Shown here piece after piece: positions 24,035 to 32,457 of a DNA stretch of 47,612 nt. Each line of letters opens with the position of its first letter. Within the stretch, counting starts at the first letter, position 1. Under the pieces are notes generated by a model, which searched no databases, was not told the DNA's origin, and saw nothing but the letters and a program-made list of their open reading frames with translations. The position numbers and the translations under genes were made by a program. The stretch is from Thermoplasmatota archaeon. GTDB taxonomy: Archaea; Thermoplasmatota; Thermoplasmata; Thermoplasmatales; Thermoplasmataceae. The DNA lies in the NCBI GenBank assembly GCA_023489435.1, contig JAMDCA010000024.1, positions 1 through 47,612 of the forward strand, read 5' to 3'.

Positions 24035-25000
24035 ATGGTTGGCAATTATCTGGTGGAACTTCTCCAGGATATACCTGAGGCTCCCCAGTACGAACTCCAG
24101 TCGCTGAGTGAATCTGGAAATTTTAAAATTCTGAAGAATTCTGGAAGCTTTTTCCTTATAAATGGCAGTTGGGACATTCTGAGAAATGCTGCCTACGTTA
24201 GACGAGTGGTAAATGTACTGTCCAACTCAGCAGAAATGGAAGGCCTGGCCGGCTCTTTTCTCCCGGATGGAAAATTTTACGTTCGCTTTCAGGACAGTTC
24301 AGATTGCCATGATTCCAGCATAGAACCCAGTATTGGCGATTTACTGGGAGGGAAGGGCAGGGTTTCCTTCAAGGACCCGGATTTTGTTGTCAGGGTTTAC
24401 CATCTTGACAGTTGGTATGCGGGTGTTGAGATATTCTCTGGCATAGGAAAGGAACTTCATTCGAGAAGAGCTCCAATGAGGCCGTTCTTCTCCCCCATAT
24501 CAATAGACCCGAGGCATGCCAGGTTTATGGTAAATATTGCAGGCACAAAAGAAGGCGAAACAATTCTCGATCCTTTCTGCGGGACAGGAGGAATACTTCT
24601 TGAAGCCGGATTGATGGGTCGGAAAGTCCTAGGCAACGACTGGTCACTCCAAATGACCACAGGTGCAAGGCTTAACCTGAAATATTTTGGGGTGCGGGAT
24701 TACATTATAGGCAACGATGATTTTCTTGAAATGGAGATCAGGGAACCTGTGGCTGCCATAGTAACTGACTTCCCCTACGGCAAAAATTCACGCTTGTCAC
24801 AAAAGAACCTGGAACAACTTTATGGTGCAAGCTTCAGAAAATTTCATGCAATATTGCAAGAAGGCAGAAAGGGTGTTGTAGTTGTTTCAGAAAGGAAACT
24901 CCTTGATTTGGCGAAAGATTATTTTCACATCGAGAAGATCTTCCAGTTCAGGGTGCATCGTTCTTTAACAAGGTATTTCGCTGTGCTTAAGAGAAAGTAA
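24035..25000 (+). CDS. tRNA (guanine-N2) methyltransferase, Trm11/TrmG10-like
   Basis: Class I SAM methyltransferase of 321 residues with an N-terminal region expected to hold a THUMP-like RNA-binding part. The catalytic half begins near residue 150 with RRAPMRPFFSPISIDPRHAR. The SAM motif is ILDPFCGTGGILLEAG and the catalytic motif IV reads TDFPYGK, a variant of DPPYG, typical of enzymes modifying guanine N2 at tRNA position 10. Position in the operon after RpoL fits an information-processing role. The Phe in place of the first Pro is unusual but still allows the NPPY-type loop. Confidence 0.87.
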   Translation: MVGNYLVELLQDIPEAPQYELQSLSESGNFKILKNSGSFFLINGSWDILRNAAYVRRVVNVLSNSAEMEGLAGSFLPDGKFYVRFQDSSDCHDSSIEPSIGDLLGGKGRVSFKDPDFVVRVYHLDSWYAGVEIFSGIGKELHSRRAPMRPFFSPISIDPRHARFMVNIAGTKEGETILDPFCGTGGILLEAGLMGRKVLGNDWSLQMTTGARLNLKYFGVRDYIIGNDDFLEMEIREPVAAIVTDFPYGKNSRLSQKNLEQLYGASFRKFHAILQEGRKGVVVVSERKLLDLAKDYFHIEKIFQFRVHRSLTRYFAVLKRK

Positions 25001-25020
25001 CACTTCGGTTACCTGTTGTA

Positions 25021-25029
25021 TTTATATAG
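25021..25029 (+). promoter_or_regulatory. grpE-dnaK-dnaJ promoter TATA box
   Basis: TTTATATAG lies 22-30 nt before the grpE ATG, with no Shine-Dalgarno between, as for a leaderless archaeal transcript. No CIRCE-like inverted repeat is visible around it, so a bacterial HrcA-type control is not supported. Confidence 0.55.
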
Positions 25030-25050
25030 AAGAACAAATTTACTTGTGCA

Positions 25051-25593
25051 ATGTCTGCCCAATCCTCGAAGAACAGCAAACTTAGAAATCCGCTGGCTGA
25101 CGAAGCAGTCACAAGCAGAAGCAGGGCTCTTACCAGAGACCACCTGCGTCTCGTAAGGCTTGACAGGGAACTTTCAGAAGCCAATTCACAGCTTGCAAAG
25201 TACAAGGAACTTTACATGAGGCAGAGGGCAGAAATGGAGAACTATTCCAAAGCCATGGAGAGGGAAAAAACTCTCATAACAAAGAATGCAAGCAGAAATG
25301 TGATAAAGGATCTGCTGCCCCTTCTGGATTCCTTTGATTCTGCAATAAGTGCATCAAAGGGTGATGGAAACATCGTCGCCATGCACAATCAGCTCATGAA
25401 AATTCTTTCTGCATATGGATTCAGTTCCATTGATGCAAAGGGCAAAAAATTTGATCCTTATCAGCATGAGGTAATTGCAGTGAATCAGTCAAATGAAGAT
25501 GGAACAGTTCTTGAAGAAGTTCAGAAGGGCTATAAATTGAATGAAGAAATAATCAGAACATCAAAAGTCATTGTAGGAAAAAAAGGTGAATAA
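25051..25593 (+). CDS. grpE: GrpE nucleotide exchange factor
   Basis: Co-chaperone that releases ADP from DnaK. The 180 residues comprise a long N-terminal coiled coil (about 30-100) and a small C-terminal beta domain with [10 protein letters not shown] and [19 protein letters not shown], the classical GrpE end. It is the first gene of the grpE-dnaK-dnaJ operon, two bases before the dnaK ATG. In archaea this bacterial-type set occurs only in some lineages, including the Thermoplasmatales. Confidence 0.96.
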   Translation: MSAQSSKNSKLRNPLADEAVTSRSRALTRDHLRLVRLDRELSEANSQLAKYKELYMRQRAEMENYSKAMEREKTLITKNASRNVIKDLLPLLDSFDSAISASKGDGNIVAMHNQLMKILSAYGFSSIDAKGKKFDPYQHEVIAVNQSNEDGTVLEEVQKGYKLNEEIIRTSKVIVGKKGE

Positions 25594-25595
25594 AA

Positions 25596-27440
25596 ATGTC
25601 AAAGATCATTGGTATTGATTTGGGAACAAGTAACTCGGCTGCAGCAGTTGTAATCTCCGGTAAACCCACAGTAATTCCCAGTGCAGAGGGTGTTTCAATT
25701 GGGGGAAAGGCATTTCCAAGCTACGTTGCCTTCACAAAGGAAGGAGATCTCCTGGTTGGTGAACCTGCGAAGAGACAGGCACTTCTCAACCCGGAAGGCA
25801 CAATTTACGCTGCTAAGAGAAAGATGGGAACAGACCACAAGTTCAAGGTTAAGAATAAGGAATACACTCCTCAGCAGATATCTGCATTTATACTCCAGAA
25901 GATAAAGAGAGATGCAGAGGCATTCCTTGGTGAAGAAGTGAAGGAAGCTGTCATCACAGTGCCCGCTTACTTCGACGATAACCAGAGGCAGGCAACAAAG
26001 GATGCTGGGCTCATAGCAGGCCTGGAAGTAAAGAGAATCATAAACGAACCTACCGCAGCTTCCCTGGCTTATGGCATTGACAAGCTCAACGAATCCCAGA
26101 AGATTCTGGTTTTCGATCTTGGAGGAGGCACTCTTGATGTCACCATAATGGACTTTGGTGAGGGAGTTTTCGAAGTTGTATCAACTTCTGGAGACACGCA
26201 TCTTGGAGGCACAGACATGGATGAGGCAATAATCAAGTATCTCCTTGACGACTTCAAGAGCAAGGAAGGTGTGGACCTCTCAAAGGACAAAAACGCATAC
26301 ATCAGGCTCAAGGATGCTGCCGAAAAGGCCAAGATTGAACTTTCTTCAACCGCGACCACTGAGATAAACCTGCCTTACATTACAGCTAACCAGGATGGCC
26401 CGAAGCACCTGCAGCTCAATATGAGCCGGTCAAAGCTTGAGGAACTCATTAGCCCGATTGTTGAAAAATGCAAAGCTCCTATAGAGAATGCACTCAAGGG
26501 CGGGAAGCTCTCAAAGGGAGACGTAACCAAGATCATACTCGTTGGTGGACCTACCAGAATACCATTAGTGAGGAAATTCGTCGAAGACTTCTTCGGAAGA
26601 AAGGTGGAAGGAGGAGTTGACCCAATGGAGTGTGTTGCCATAGGCGCTTCAATACAGGGTGCAGTTCTTTCCGGTGAAATCAAGGATATTGTGCTTCTTG
26701 ATGTCACGCCGCTTACTCTGGGCATTGAGACACTTGGTGGTGTTGCAACCCCGCTTATACAGGCAAACACTACAATTCCCACAAAGAAATCGCAGATATT
26801 CACAACTGCCGGAGACATGCAGACGGCTGTCACAATACACGTTGTGCAGGGAGAGAGGGCCATGGCCGCAGACAACGTTTCACTGGGAATGTTCAATCTC
26901 GTTGGAATCCCTCCTGCAGCAAGGGGCATTCCTCAGATCGAAGTTACCTTTGATATTGATGCCAATGGAATCCTGAACGTATCAGCAACGGACAAGGGGT
27001 CTGGAAAGAAACAGAGCATTTCCATAACCGCATCAACAAAGCTGTCCAAGGAAGAGATTGACAAGATGAAAAAGCAGGCAGAGGAATTTGCTGAGCAGGA
27101 CAGGAAGCGGAAAGAGGAAGTTGAAAAATTCAACACAGCAGAGACACTTGCATATACCGTTGAGTCGACCCTAAACGATGCAGGAGACAAAGTGGATGAG
27201 GGCACCAAGAAAGAAGTGAAGGAAAAAGTCAAGGAACTCAGGGATGCTGTGACTGCCAAGGACTTAGCAAAAGTTGAATCCCTGACAGAGGAACTTACAA
27301 AGAAGATACAGGAAATCGGCGCAAAGATGTATCAGGAACAACCAGGAGAGCAACAGGCCTCTCAGGGCGAGCAACAGCATGCCCAGGGAGACAAGCAGGA
27401 CAATGAACAGACTGTGGACGCAGACTTCAAGGAACAGTAA
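25596..27440 (+). CDS. dnaK: Molecular chaperone DnaK (Hsp70)
   Basis: ATP-dependent Hsp70 chaperone, 614 residues. The ATPase domain starts [13 protein letters not shown], with the phosphate loop [14 protein letters not shown] and the adenosine motif [12 protein letters not shown]. The interdomain linker is [13 protein letters not shown], followed by the substrate-binding beta domain and a helical lid ending in a Gln-rich tail ([14 protein letters not shown]). It lacks the long ATPase-domain insertion present in Gram-negative DnaK. It is located between grpE and dnaJ. Confidence 0.98.
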   Translation: MSKIIGIDLGTSNSAAAVVISGKPTVIPSAEGVSIGGKAFPSYVAFTKEGDLLVGEPAKRQALLNPEGTIYAAKRKMGTDHKFKVKNKEYTPQQISAFILQKIKRDAEAFLGEEVKEAVITVPAYFDDNQRQATKDAGLIAGLEVKRIINEPTAASLAYGIDKLNESQKILVFDLGGGTLDVTIMDFGEGVFEVVSTSGDTHLGGTDMDEAIIKYLLDDFKSKEGVDLSKDKNAYIRLKDAAEKAKIELSSTATTEINLPYITANQDGPKHLQLNMSRSKLEELISPIVEKCKAPIENALKGGKLSKGDVTKIILVGGPTRIPLVRKFVEDFFGRKVEGGVDPMECVAIGASIQGAVLSGEIKDIVLLDVTPLTLGIETLGGVATPLIQANTTIPTKKSQIFTTAGDMQTAVTIHVVQGERAMAADNVSLGMFNLVGIPPAARGIPQIEVTFDIDANGILNVSATDKGSGKKQSISITASTKLSKEEIDKMKKQAEEFAEQDRKRKEEVEKFNTAETLAYTVESTLNDAGDKVDEGTKKEVKEKVKELRDAVTAKDLAKVESLTEELTKKIQEIGAKMYQEQPGEQQASQGEQQHAQGDKQDNEQTVDADFKEQ

Positions 27441-27462
27441 TCTGTCGGGGACCAAGTAATAA

Positions 27463-28569
27463 ATGGCCAAGGACTACTACGAAACTCTAGGGGTGGCAAA
27501 GAGTGCTACCCAGGACGAAATCAAGAAGGCATTCAGGGGACTTGCAAGGAAATATCATCCTGATACAAACCCTGACAATAAGGAAGCAGCTGAAGCTAAA
27601 TTCAAGGAAATCAGTGAAGCCTACGAAGTCCTCTCTGATGAAAGTAAGAGGAGAATGTACGACCAGACCGGGAGCGTCGATTTCGGTTCTGGGAGATCTG
27701 ATTTCACTTGGCAGGACTTCTCCCATTTCAATGATTTCAGTGACCTCGGTGATGTCTTCAGGAATATTTTCGGCGGCAATTTTGGCTTCGGAGGCTCATC
27801 TGATTTTGCTTCAGGCTTTGGCAGGCAGGAAGAAAACCTTGATTTGGTCACCAATCTCAGGGTAACACTGGAAGAGACGTACTACGGTGCCTCTAAAAAT
27901 ATAAAATACAGGCGCAACGAGATATGTACACATTGCAAAGGAACGGGTTCTGACGACGGCAAGCTACACACATGTTCAGTCTGCAATGGAACTGGCCAGC
28001 AGAGGGTTGTTCAGGGACAGGGTTTCTTCAGAATGGTTTCTGTTACTGTGTGCAACACGTGTGGAGGCCGGGGAAAGATTCCCAGCAAGCCTTGCGGTAC
28101 CTGCAGGGGCGTAGGTTCAGTTCCAGTAACCGAAAATCTGGAAATACACATACCGAAAGGTTCTCCTGATCACCTCAGGCTCAGAGTGAAAGGCAAAGGG
28201 CAGTCAAATATGGGAAGAACTGGGGACCTCTTTGTAATCCTGAACATACAGGAACCCAACGGCATGAAAAGGATGAACGATGACATTTACCTCCAGTCTG
28301 AAATCAGTTTTCCTGAAGCTGCACTAGGGGCAGAGAAAGAAATACCACTCTTCAAGGAGAAACTGACCCTCAAAATTCCTCCCGGAACTCAACCCGGCGA
28401 AATCATAAGGATCAAGAATGCAGGAATACCCCATGTAAATGGGCACGGTTCCGGGGACCTGCTTATTGAAACTAAAGTTGTGGTTCCAAAACACCTCTCG
28501 GCTTCGCAAAAGGAGCTCATTGCAAAACTTGAAGAGGAAAACGACAAGAAACACTCCTGGTTCAAATGA
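27463..28569 (+). CDS. dnaJ: Chaperone DnaJ (type I Hsp40)
   Basis: Co-chaperone that stimulates DnaK ATPase and presents substrates. In 368 residues: J domain (about 1-70) with the HPD motif in YHPDTNPD, a Gly/Phe-rich segment (about 75-125), the zinc-binding domain with four CxxCxGxG repeats ([32 protein letters not shown]), then the C-terminal substrate-binding domains. All zinc cysteines are present. It starts 22 nt after dnaK and closes the operon. Confidence 0.97.
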   Translation: MAKDYYETLGVAKSATQDEIKKAFRGLARKYHPDTNPDNKEAAEAKFKEISEAYEVLSDESKRRMYDQTGSVDFGSGRSDFTWQDFSHFNDFSDLGDVFRNIFGGNFGFGGSSDFASGFGRQEENLDLVTNLRVTLEETYYGASKNIKYRRNEICTHCKGTGSDDGKLHTCSVCNGTGQQRVVQGQGFFRMVSVTVCNTCGGRGKIPSKPCGTCRGVGSVPVTENLEIHIPKGSPDHLRLRVKGKGQSNMGRTGDLFVILNIQEPNGMKRMNDDIYLQSEISFPEAALGAEKEIPLFKEKLTLKIPPGTQPGEIIRIKNAGIPHVNGHGSGDLLIETKVVVPKHLSASQKELIAKLEEENDKKHSWFK

Positions 28570-28645
28570 AGCTTAAATGACTTAACTGGCAGACTTCACC
28601 GGAAAATTTGGCAGACAAAGTATGAATCAGGCTCATGAACCGAAA

Positions 28646-28654
28646 CTTATAAAT
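28646..28654 (+). promoter_or_regulatory. Promoter of the universal stress protein gene
   Basis: CTTATAAAT lies 23-31 nt before the ATG at 28677 with no Shine-Dalgarno, again the leaderless pattern. It separates this gene from the dnaJ transcript. Confidence 0.5.
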
Positions 28655-28676
28655 TTGCTTAAACTAATATTTGCCC

Positions 28677-29111
28677 ATGAAGTTCCTAGTTGCTTTCGAC
28701 AATTCCGATGGTGCAAAGAAAGCTCTCAAATTTGCTATGAAGTTTAAAGGCATATCTGATGAGTACATTATCTGCTATATATCGCCCCTTGTTATGGGGG
28801 CAGGGCCAAACTTTGATGCATATGTGCCACCCTCTCTATATAAGAAAAGTGACGAAACCTCTGACGTGGTGCTGAATGCTGCCAAAGAACTCATAGAAAA
28901 GGAGAACGTCAATGCCATTTTCCTGAAGCTCGATGCCCCTGGCGAACAGATAGCCAGAGCGATGGCGAATCAGGCCAAGGAAAGGGGAGTTGATATTATA
29001 ATAACCGGAACGAGGAAGCTTTCAGGCTTCAGCAAGATGCTCCTGGGCTCAGTGAGTTCAGAAGTGGTAAAGCTCAGCACTGTGCCTGTTCTAGTAGTAC
29101 CTCCGGATTAG
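28677..29111 (+). CDS. Universal stress protein (UspA family)
   Basis: A single Usp domain of 144 residues. It begins with the conserved strand KFLVAFDNSDGAKKAL and ends with the nucleotide-loop region GTRKLSGFSKMLLGSVSSEVV followed by VPVLVVPP. The loop keeps G-9x-GS, but the first Gly of G-2x-G is Lys, so ATP binding is uncertain. I use the ATG at 28677, which suits the promoter, rather than the TTG six bases upstream. It sits next to the chaperone operon, but the stress link is only by family. Confidence 0.92.
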   Translation: MKFLVAFDNSDGAKKALKFAMKFKGISDEYIICYISPLVMGAGPNFDAYVPPSLYKKSDETSDVVLNAAKELIEKENVNAIFLKLDAPGEQIARAMANQAKERGVDIIITGTRKLSGFSKMLLGSVSSEVVKLSTVPVLVVPPD

Positions 29112-29121
29112 CTGGCAAGAT

Positions 29122-29130
29122 ATTTATAAG
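29122..29130 (+). promoter_or_regulatory. rps17e promoter TATA box
   Basis: ATTTATAAG ends 22 nt before the ATG of the S17e gene; no Shine-Dalgarno is visible between them. Confidence 0.45.
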
Positions 29131-29152
29131 GATTACGCATTCTTGGACACCT

Positions 29153-29395
29153 ATGGGAAGCATAAGGCCATCAAATATCAAGAGAATCGCAATAGAACTG
29201 GTTGAAAAGAACCAGGGAACATTCAACGTAAACTTTGACAAGAACAAGGCAATTCTGAAGACCTCCCTTTCAGGCGTTTCCAAGAGAACGCTTAACCTAA
29301 TTGCCGGATATGTTACAAGATATGTATTGAAAAAACAGTCCAGGCTCAAGAAGGAGATCGAGGAAGGCACTGTTGTTGCCCCTCCAGCCTCCTGA
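29153..29395 (+). CDS. rps17e: Ribosomal protein S17e (eS17)
   Basis: An archaeal/eukaryotic small-subunit protein of 80 residues. The opening GSIRPSNIKRIAIELVEKN and the later KRTLNLIAGYVTRYV match the eS17 family closely. The C-terminus ends with a short acidic and Ala/Pro tail. It is monocistronic as far as can be seen, with its own promoter and a separate promoter for the following thiolase. Confidence 0.95.
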   Translation: MGSIRPSNIKRIAIELVEKNQGTFNVNFDKNKAILKTSLSGVSKRTLNLIAGYVTRYVLKKQSRLKKEIEEGTVVAPPAS

Positions 29396-29420
29396 TTTTT
29401 ACCAAATATTGGCAATAAAC

Positions 29421-29455
29421 ATATTTATTAATTCACAGCATCAGGCATAGTGATT
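29421..29455 (+). promoter_or_regulatory. Promoter and ribosome binding site of the beta-oxidation operon
   Basis: ATATTTATTA (29421-29430) lies about 28 nt before the thiolase ATG, and GTGATT (29450-29455) matches the anti-Shine-Dalgarno end two bases before the start, unusually close. Confidence 0.45.
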
Positions 29456-29457
29456 TC

Positions 29458-30624
29458 ATGAGAAAGGTCTATGTCATTGATGCCAAGAGAACTCCTATTG
29501 GAAAGTTTGGCAAATCACTGTCAACAATCAGTGCACCCGAACTTGGTGCGCACGTCATCAGGCAAATAGTGCAGGAGACCCGCCTTCCGACACAGTATAT
29601 CGAGGAAGTAATTATGGGGAACGTTATCCAGGCAGGCGTGGGCCAAAACCCTGCGGGACAGGCATCCACCCTCGCTGGGCTTTCTGATGAAGTCGTAAAA
29701 TACACTGTGAATACAGTATGCGCCTCAGGCATGCTGGCTGTAGAAAACGCTTCAAGGGAAATATTTCTGGGAGAGCGTGATCTGATTATCGCCGGGGGGA
29801 TGGAATGCATGAGCAACACCCCCCTTCTCATGCCTTCAGCAGCGAGATGGGGAGTTCGCCAGCTCCTGGACAAAGAACTGAAGATGCAGGATTCCATGCT
29901 TACCGATGGGCTCATAGACGCCTTTTACCATGAGCACATGGGCTATTCAGCTGAAGCTTCCGGCCGCAAATTCGGGATCACGAGGAAAGAAGCGGACCAA
30001 TTTTCAGTCAGAAGCCAGGAACTCGCAAACAGGGCTTGGGAATCCGGCGAATTCAGAAATGAGGTAATCCCCATGAAGGAACTTTCAAAAGATGAGGGTA
30101 TCAGGACCACAACCATTGAAGCACTGGGTGCACTCCATTCAGCATTTGCTGAGAACGGAATACTCACTGCAGGAAATTCTTCCCAGCTAAGTGACGGTGC
30201 ATCTGCGCTGGTTCTTGCATCAGAAAAGGCAGTCAATGAGTTTTCATTGAAACCCATAGCAGAAATAACAGGATTCCAGGCGGCTTCACTTTCACCAAAG
30301 GATTTTGTGGAGGCTCCCGTCCCTGCCACAAGAAAACTCCTTGACCGGCTCGGAAAACCCATTGGTTACTTTGACTTAGTGGAGCATAACGAAGCATTTT
30401 CAGTTGCTTCTCTGATTGTCCAGAGAGAACTTGGCATTGAGGATTCGAAGTTCAATGTCAACGGTGGTGCAATCGCAATGGGCCATCCACTGGGAAATTC
30501 TGGCTCAAGGATTATGGTTACCATGATAAATGCCCTCAAACACAGGAAAATGGAACACGGTCTCGCGACTATCTGTCATGGCGGTGGTGGAGGCCACAGC
30601 ATATCCCTGGAGATGGTTTATTGA
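29458..30624 (+). CDS. Acetyl-CoA acetyltransferase (thiolase)
   Basis: A thiolase of 388 residues, the normal bacterial-type length. The acylated Cys is in VNTVCASGMLAVENA, the catalytic His in VEHNEAFSVA, GHPLGNSGSRI is conserved, and the second Cys is in CHGGGGGHS near the C-terminus. It catalyses the condensation of two acetyl-CoA or thiolytic cleavage of 3-ketoacyl-CoA in the cytoplasm. Presence of the C-terminal active-site Cys distinguishes it from the archaeal DUF35-partnered thiolases, which often lack it. The stop overlaps the TTG start of the dehydrogenase gene. Confidence 0.95.
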   Translation: MRKVYVIDAKRTPIGKFGKSLSTISAPELGAHVIRQIVQETRLPTQYIEEVIMGNVIQAGVGQNPAGQASTLAGLSDEVVKYTVNTVCASGMLAVENASREIFLGERDLIIAGGMECMSNTPLLMPSAARWGVRQLLDKELKMQDSMLTDGLIDAFYHEHMGYSAEASGRKFGITRKEADQFSVRSQELANRAWESGEFRNEVIPMKELSKDEGIRTTTIEALGALHSAFAENGILTAGNSSQLSDGASALVLASEKAVNEFSLKPIAEITGFQAASLSPKDFVEAPVPATRKLLDRLGKPIGYFDLVEHNEAFSVASLIVQRELGIEDSKFNVNGGAIAMGHPLGNSGSRIMVTMINALKHRKMEHGLATICHGGGGGHSISLEMVY

Positions 30625-31457
30625 AGGTAACTGTCATAGGCGCAGGCACTATGGGCAGAGGAATCGCCCAGGTCTTTGCACAGGCTGGCAATGAAGTGGT
30701 TCTTACGGATGTATACCATAAGGCGTTGGAAACTGCCTCAGGCGAAATCCAGAAGTCTCTGGGGAAGCTTCACTCCAAGGGTGTAATTTCAGAGGACCCT
30801 GAACTGGTCTATGGCAGGATTGAATTCACAGGAGACCTGTCGCAGGGAAGAGACGCGGATATATTCATAGAAGCAGTGCTTGAAAAGTTGGAAATTAAAG
30901 AAGCGCTGTACAGGCAGCTTAACGAAATTGCAGGTGAAAACGCCATCATCGCAAGCAACACATCATCAATTTCAATTAACGCCCTCTCTGCTGCAGTCAA
31001 AAAACCCGAGAATTTCCTTGGCCTCCATTTCTTCAATCCCGTTCCAATCATGAAACTGGTTGAAGTAATTAAGGGGGTTCGGACCAGCCCATCCGTGGTT
31101 GAAAAAGCCATTGAGATCACCAAGCAGTTGGGCAAGGAGCCCGTAACATCGCAGGATTTCCCGGGATTCATATCAAACAGGATACTTATGCCGCTCATAC
31201 GTGAGGCAATTCTCACGCTTGAGGAAGGCGTTTCATCCAGGGAGGATATTGACAAGACCCTGAAACTTGGAATGAATCATCCCATGGGGCCGCTGGAGCT
31301 TGCAGACTTCATCGGGCTGGATGTGGTACAAGACATAATGGCTGTCCTTTACGGAGAATTTGGCGATCCAAGATTTAAGCCTCCCGTTACTCTTAGGAAT
31401 CTAGTCAATGCAAGGAAACTTGGAAGGAAATCCGGCGAAGGCTTTTACAAATATTGA
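30621..31457 (+). CDS. 3-hydroxyacyl-CoA dehydrogenase (3-hydroxybutyryl-CoA dehydrogenase)
   Basis: NAD(P)-dependent dehydrogenase of 278 residues. It has the Rossmann motif VIGAGTMGRGIAQ, then SNTSSISI, the catalytic-His segment LGLHFFNPVPIMKLVEV, and the C-terminal dimerisation domain with NHPMGPLELADFIGLD. The start is a TTG overlapping the thiolase stop (TTGA), which suggests coupled translation. It works with the flanking thiolase and enoyl-CoA hydratase, as in short-chain beta-oxidation or its reversal. Confidence 0.95.
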   Translation: MKVTVIGAGTMGRGIAQVFAQAGNEVVLTDVYHKALETASGEIQKSLGKLHSKGVISEDPELVYGRIEFTGDLSQGRDADIFIEAVLEKLEIKEALYRQLNEIAGENAIIASNTSSISINALSAAVKKPENFLGLHFFNPVPIMKLVEVIKGVRTSPSVVEKAIEITKQLGKEPVTSQDFPGFISNRILMPLIREAILTLEEGVSSREDIDKTLKLGMNHPMGPLELADFIGLDVVQDIMAVLYGEFGDPRFKPPVTLRNLVNARKLGRKSGEGFYKY

Positions 31458-31469
31458 GGGGTGGTAAGA

Positions 31470-32216
31470 ATGGGATATGAAAACATACTGGTAAATGACA
31501 AAGGAAAAGTAAGGACAGTAACTCTGAACAGGAAATCTCCGTTAAATCCGTTGGATATGGATACACTGAGAGAGGTGAAGGATGCAATCCTAGATTCAGG
31601 AAACAGGGTAATATTGCTGCATGGTGCCAACAAGGCATTTTCGGCTGGAGCTGACATCAACAATTTCATGAAGCTCACCAACGACACGGCCGGGATATTC
31701 GCAAAAGAGGGGCATGACATAATGAATGCCATTGCCAGCTACCCTAGACCGGTAATAGTAGCTTTGCATGGGTACTGCCTGGGTGGAGGGTTTGAGCTCG
31801 CTCTTGCCTGTGACCTCAGGATAGCACATCCGGATACAATATTCGGGCTTCCGGAAGTTAATCTCGGAATACTCCCAGGATTCGGCGGCACCCAGAGGCT
31901 GAGACACATAGTAGGAGAGACTGTTGCTTTCGGGCTCATCTCTACAGGGAAGCGATTCAAGGCGGACGAAGCTTACAGGCTTGGGTTTTTGAATGAAGTT
32001 TCCGAGAAATATCTTGAAGTTGCAGAGAAACTTGCAGAGGATCTGTCCAAGAAACCCAAGGAATCCTTGAGATTAATCAAGCATCTTGTTAGGGTCGCAC
32101 CGGATGAAATGTTTGAGGAGGAGATAGACGCTTTCGGGGAAGTATTTGGGCATCCTGATAGAGAAGAGGGAGTCAGGGCTTTCCTTGAAAAAAGGGAAGC
32201 CAACTTCAAGGATTAA
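31470..32216 (+). CDS. Enoyl-CoA hydratase/isomerase family protein
   Basis: A crotonase-fold enzyme of about 248 residues. The oxyanion-hole segments are SAGADINNF and LGGGFELALACD. Both catalytic glutamates of true hydratases are present, one in FELALACD and one in LPEVNLGILPGFGGTQR. I use the ATG at 31470, five bases after GAGGGGTGG, rather than the GTG at 31461. It is the third gene of the operon. No acyl-CoA dehydrogenase or synthetase gene is in the window, so the pathway is incomplete here. Confidence 0.93.
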   Translation: MGYENILVNDKGKVRTVTLNRKSPLNPLDMDTLREVKDAILDSGNRVILLHGANKAFSAGADINNFMKLTNDTAGIFAKEGHDIMNAIASYPRPVIVALHGYCLGGGFELALACDLRIAHPDTIFGLPEVNLGILPGFGGTQRLRHIVGETVAFGLISTGKRFKADEAYRLGFLNEVSEKYLEVAEKLAEDLSKKPKESLRLIKHLVRVAPDEMFEEEIDAFGEVFGHPDREEGVRAFLEKREANFKD

Positions 32217-32404
32217 TATCAAACAGCGACCTTCATCTGTTATTTTTTATTTCTCTCATTTTCATTAGAATCTGTATTTTTTCGGCATATCTCAAAGCTT
32301 TTATTCCATAATTGATTTTTGAGGGCATAATGAAGGGCCAAATCCATTGGATACGAAAGAAAGCGCCTTTCAAGCATGGTTTCGATTTGCTAAAAATAAA
32401 AATA

Positions 32405-32414
32405 CTTAAATATA
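32405..32414 (+). promoter_or_regulatory. smc-scpA promoter TATA box
   Basis: CTTAAATATA lies about 44-53 nt before the smc ATG in a 241-nt gap that otherwise shows only T-rich DNA after the hydratase stop (32236-32262, a probable terminator) and a short unconvincing ORF. Confidence 0.4.
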
Positions 32415-32457
32415 GACTAGTCGTTAAAGAGATGACAATTGTCAGACAGGTTTAAAC

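Noticed and set aside
25001-25050. CIRCE-type heat-shock operator before grpE
   Set aside because: No long inverted repeat is visible; only a TATA box is present.
32330-32455. A 41-codon plus-strand ORF (MKGQIHWIRKK...) ending just before smc
   Set aside because: It covers the probable smc TATA box, has no recognisable domain and only a weak GAGGG upstream; it is most likely fortuitous.
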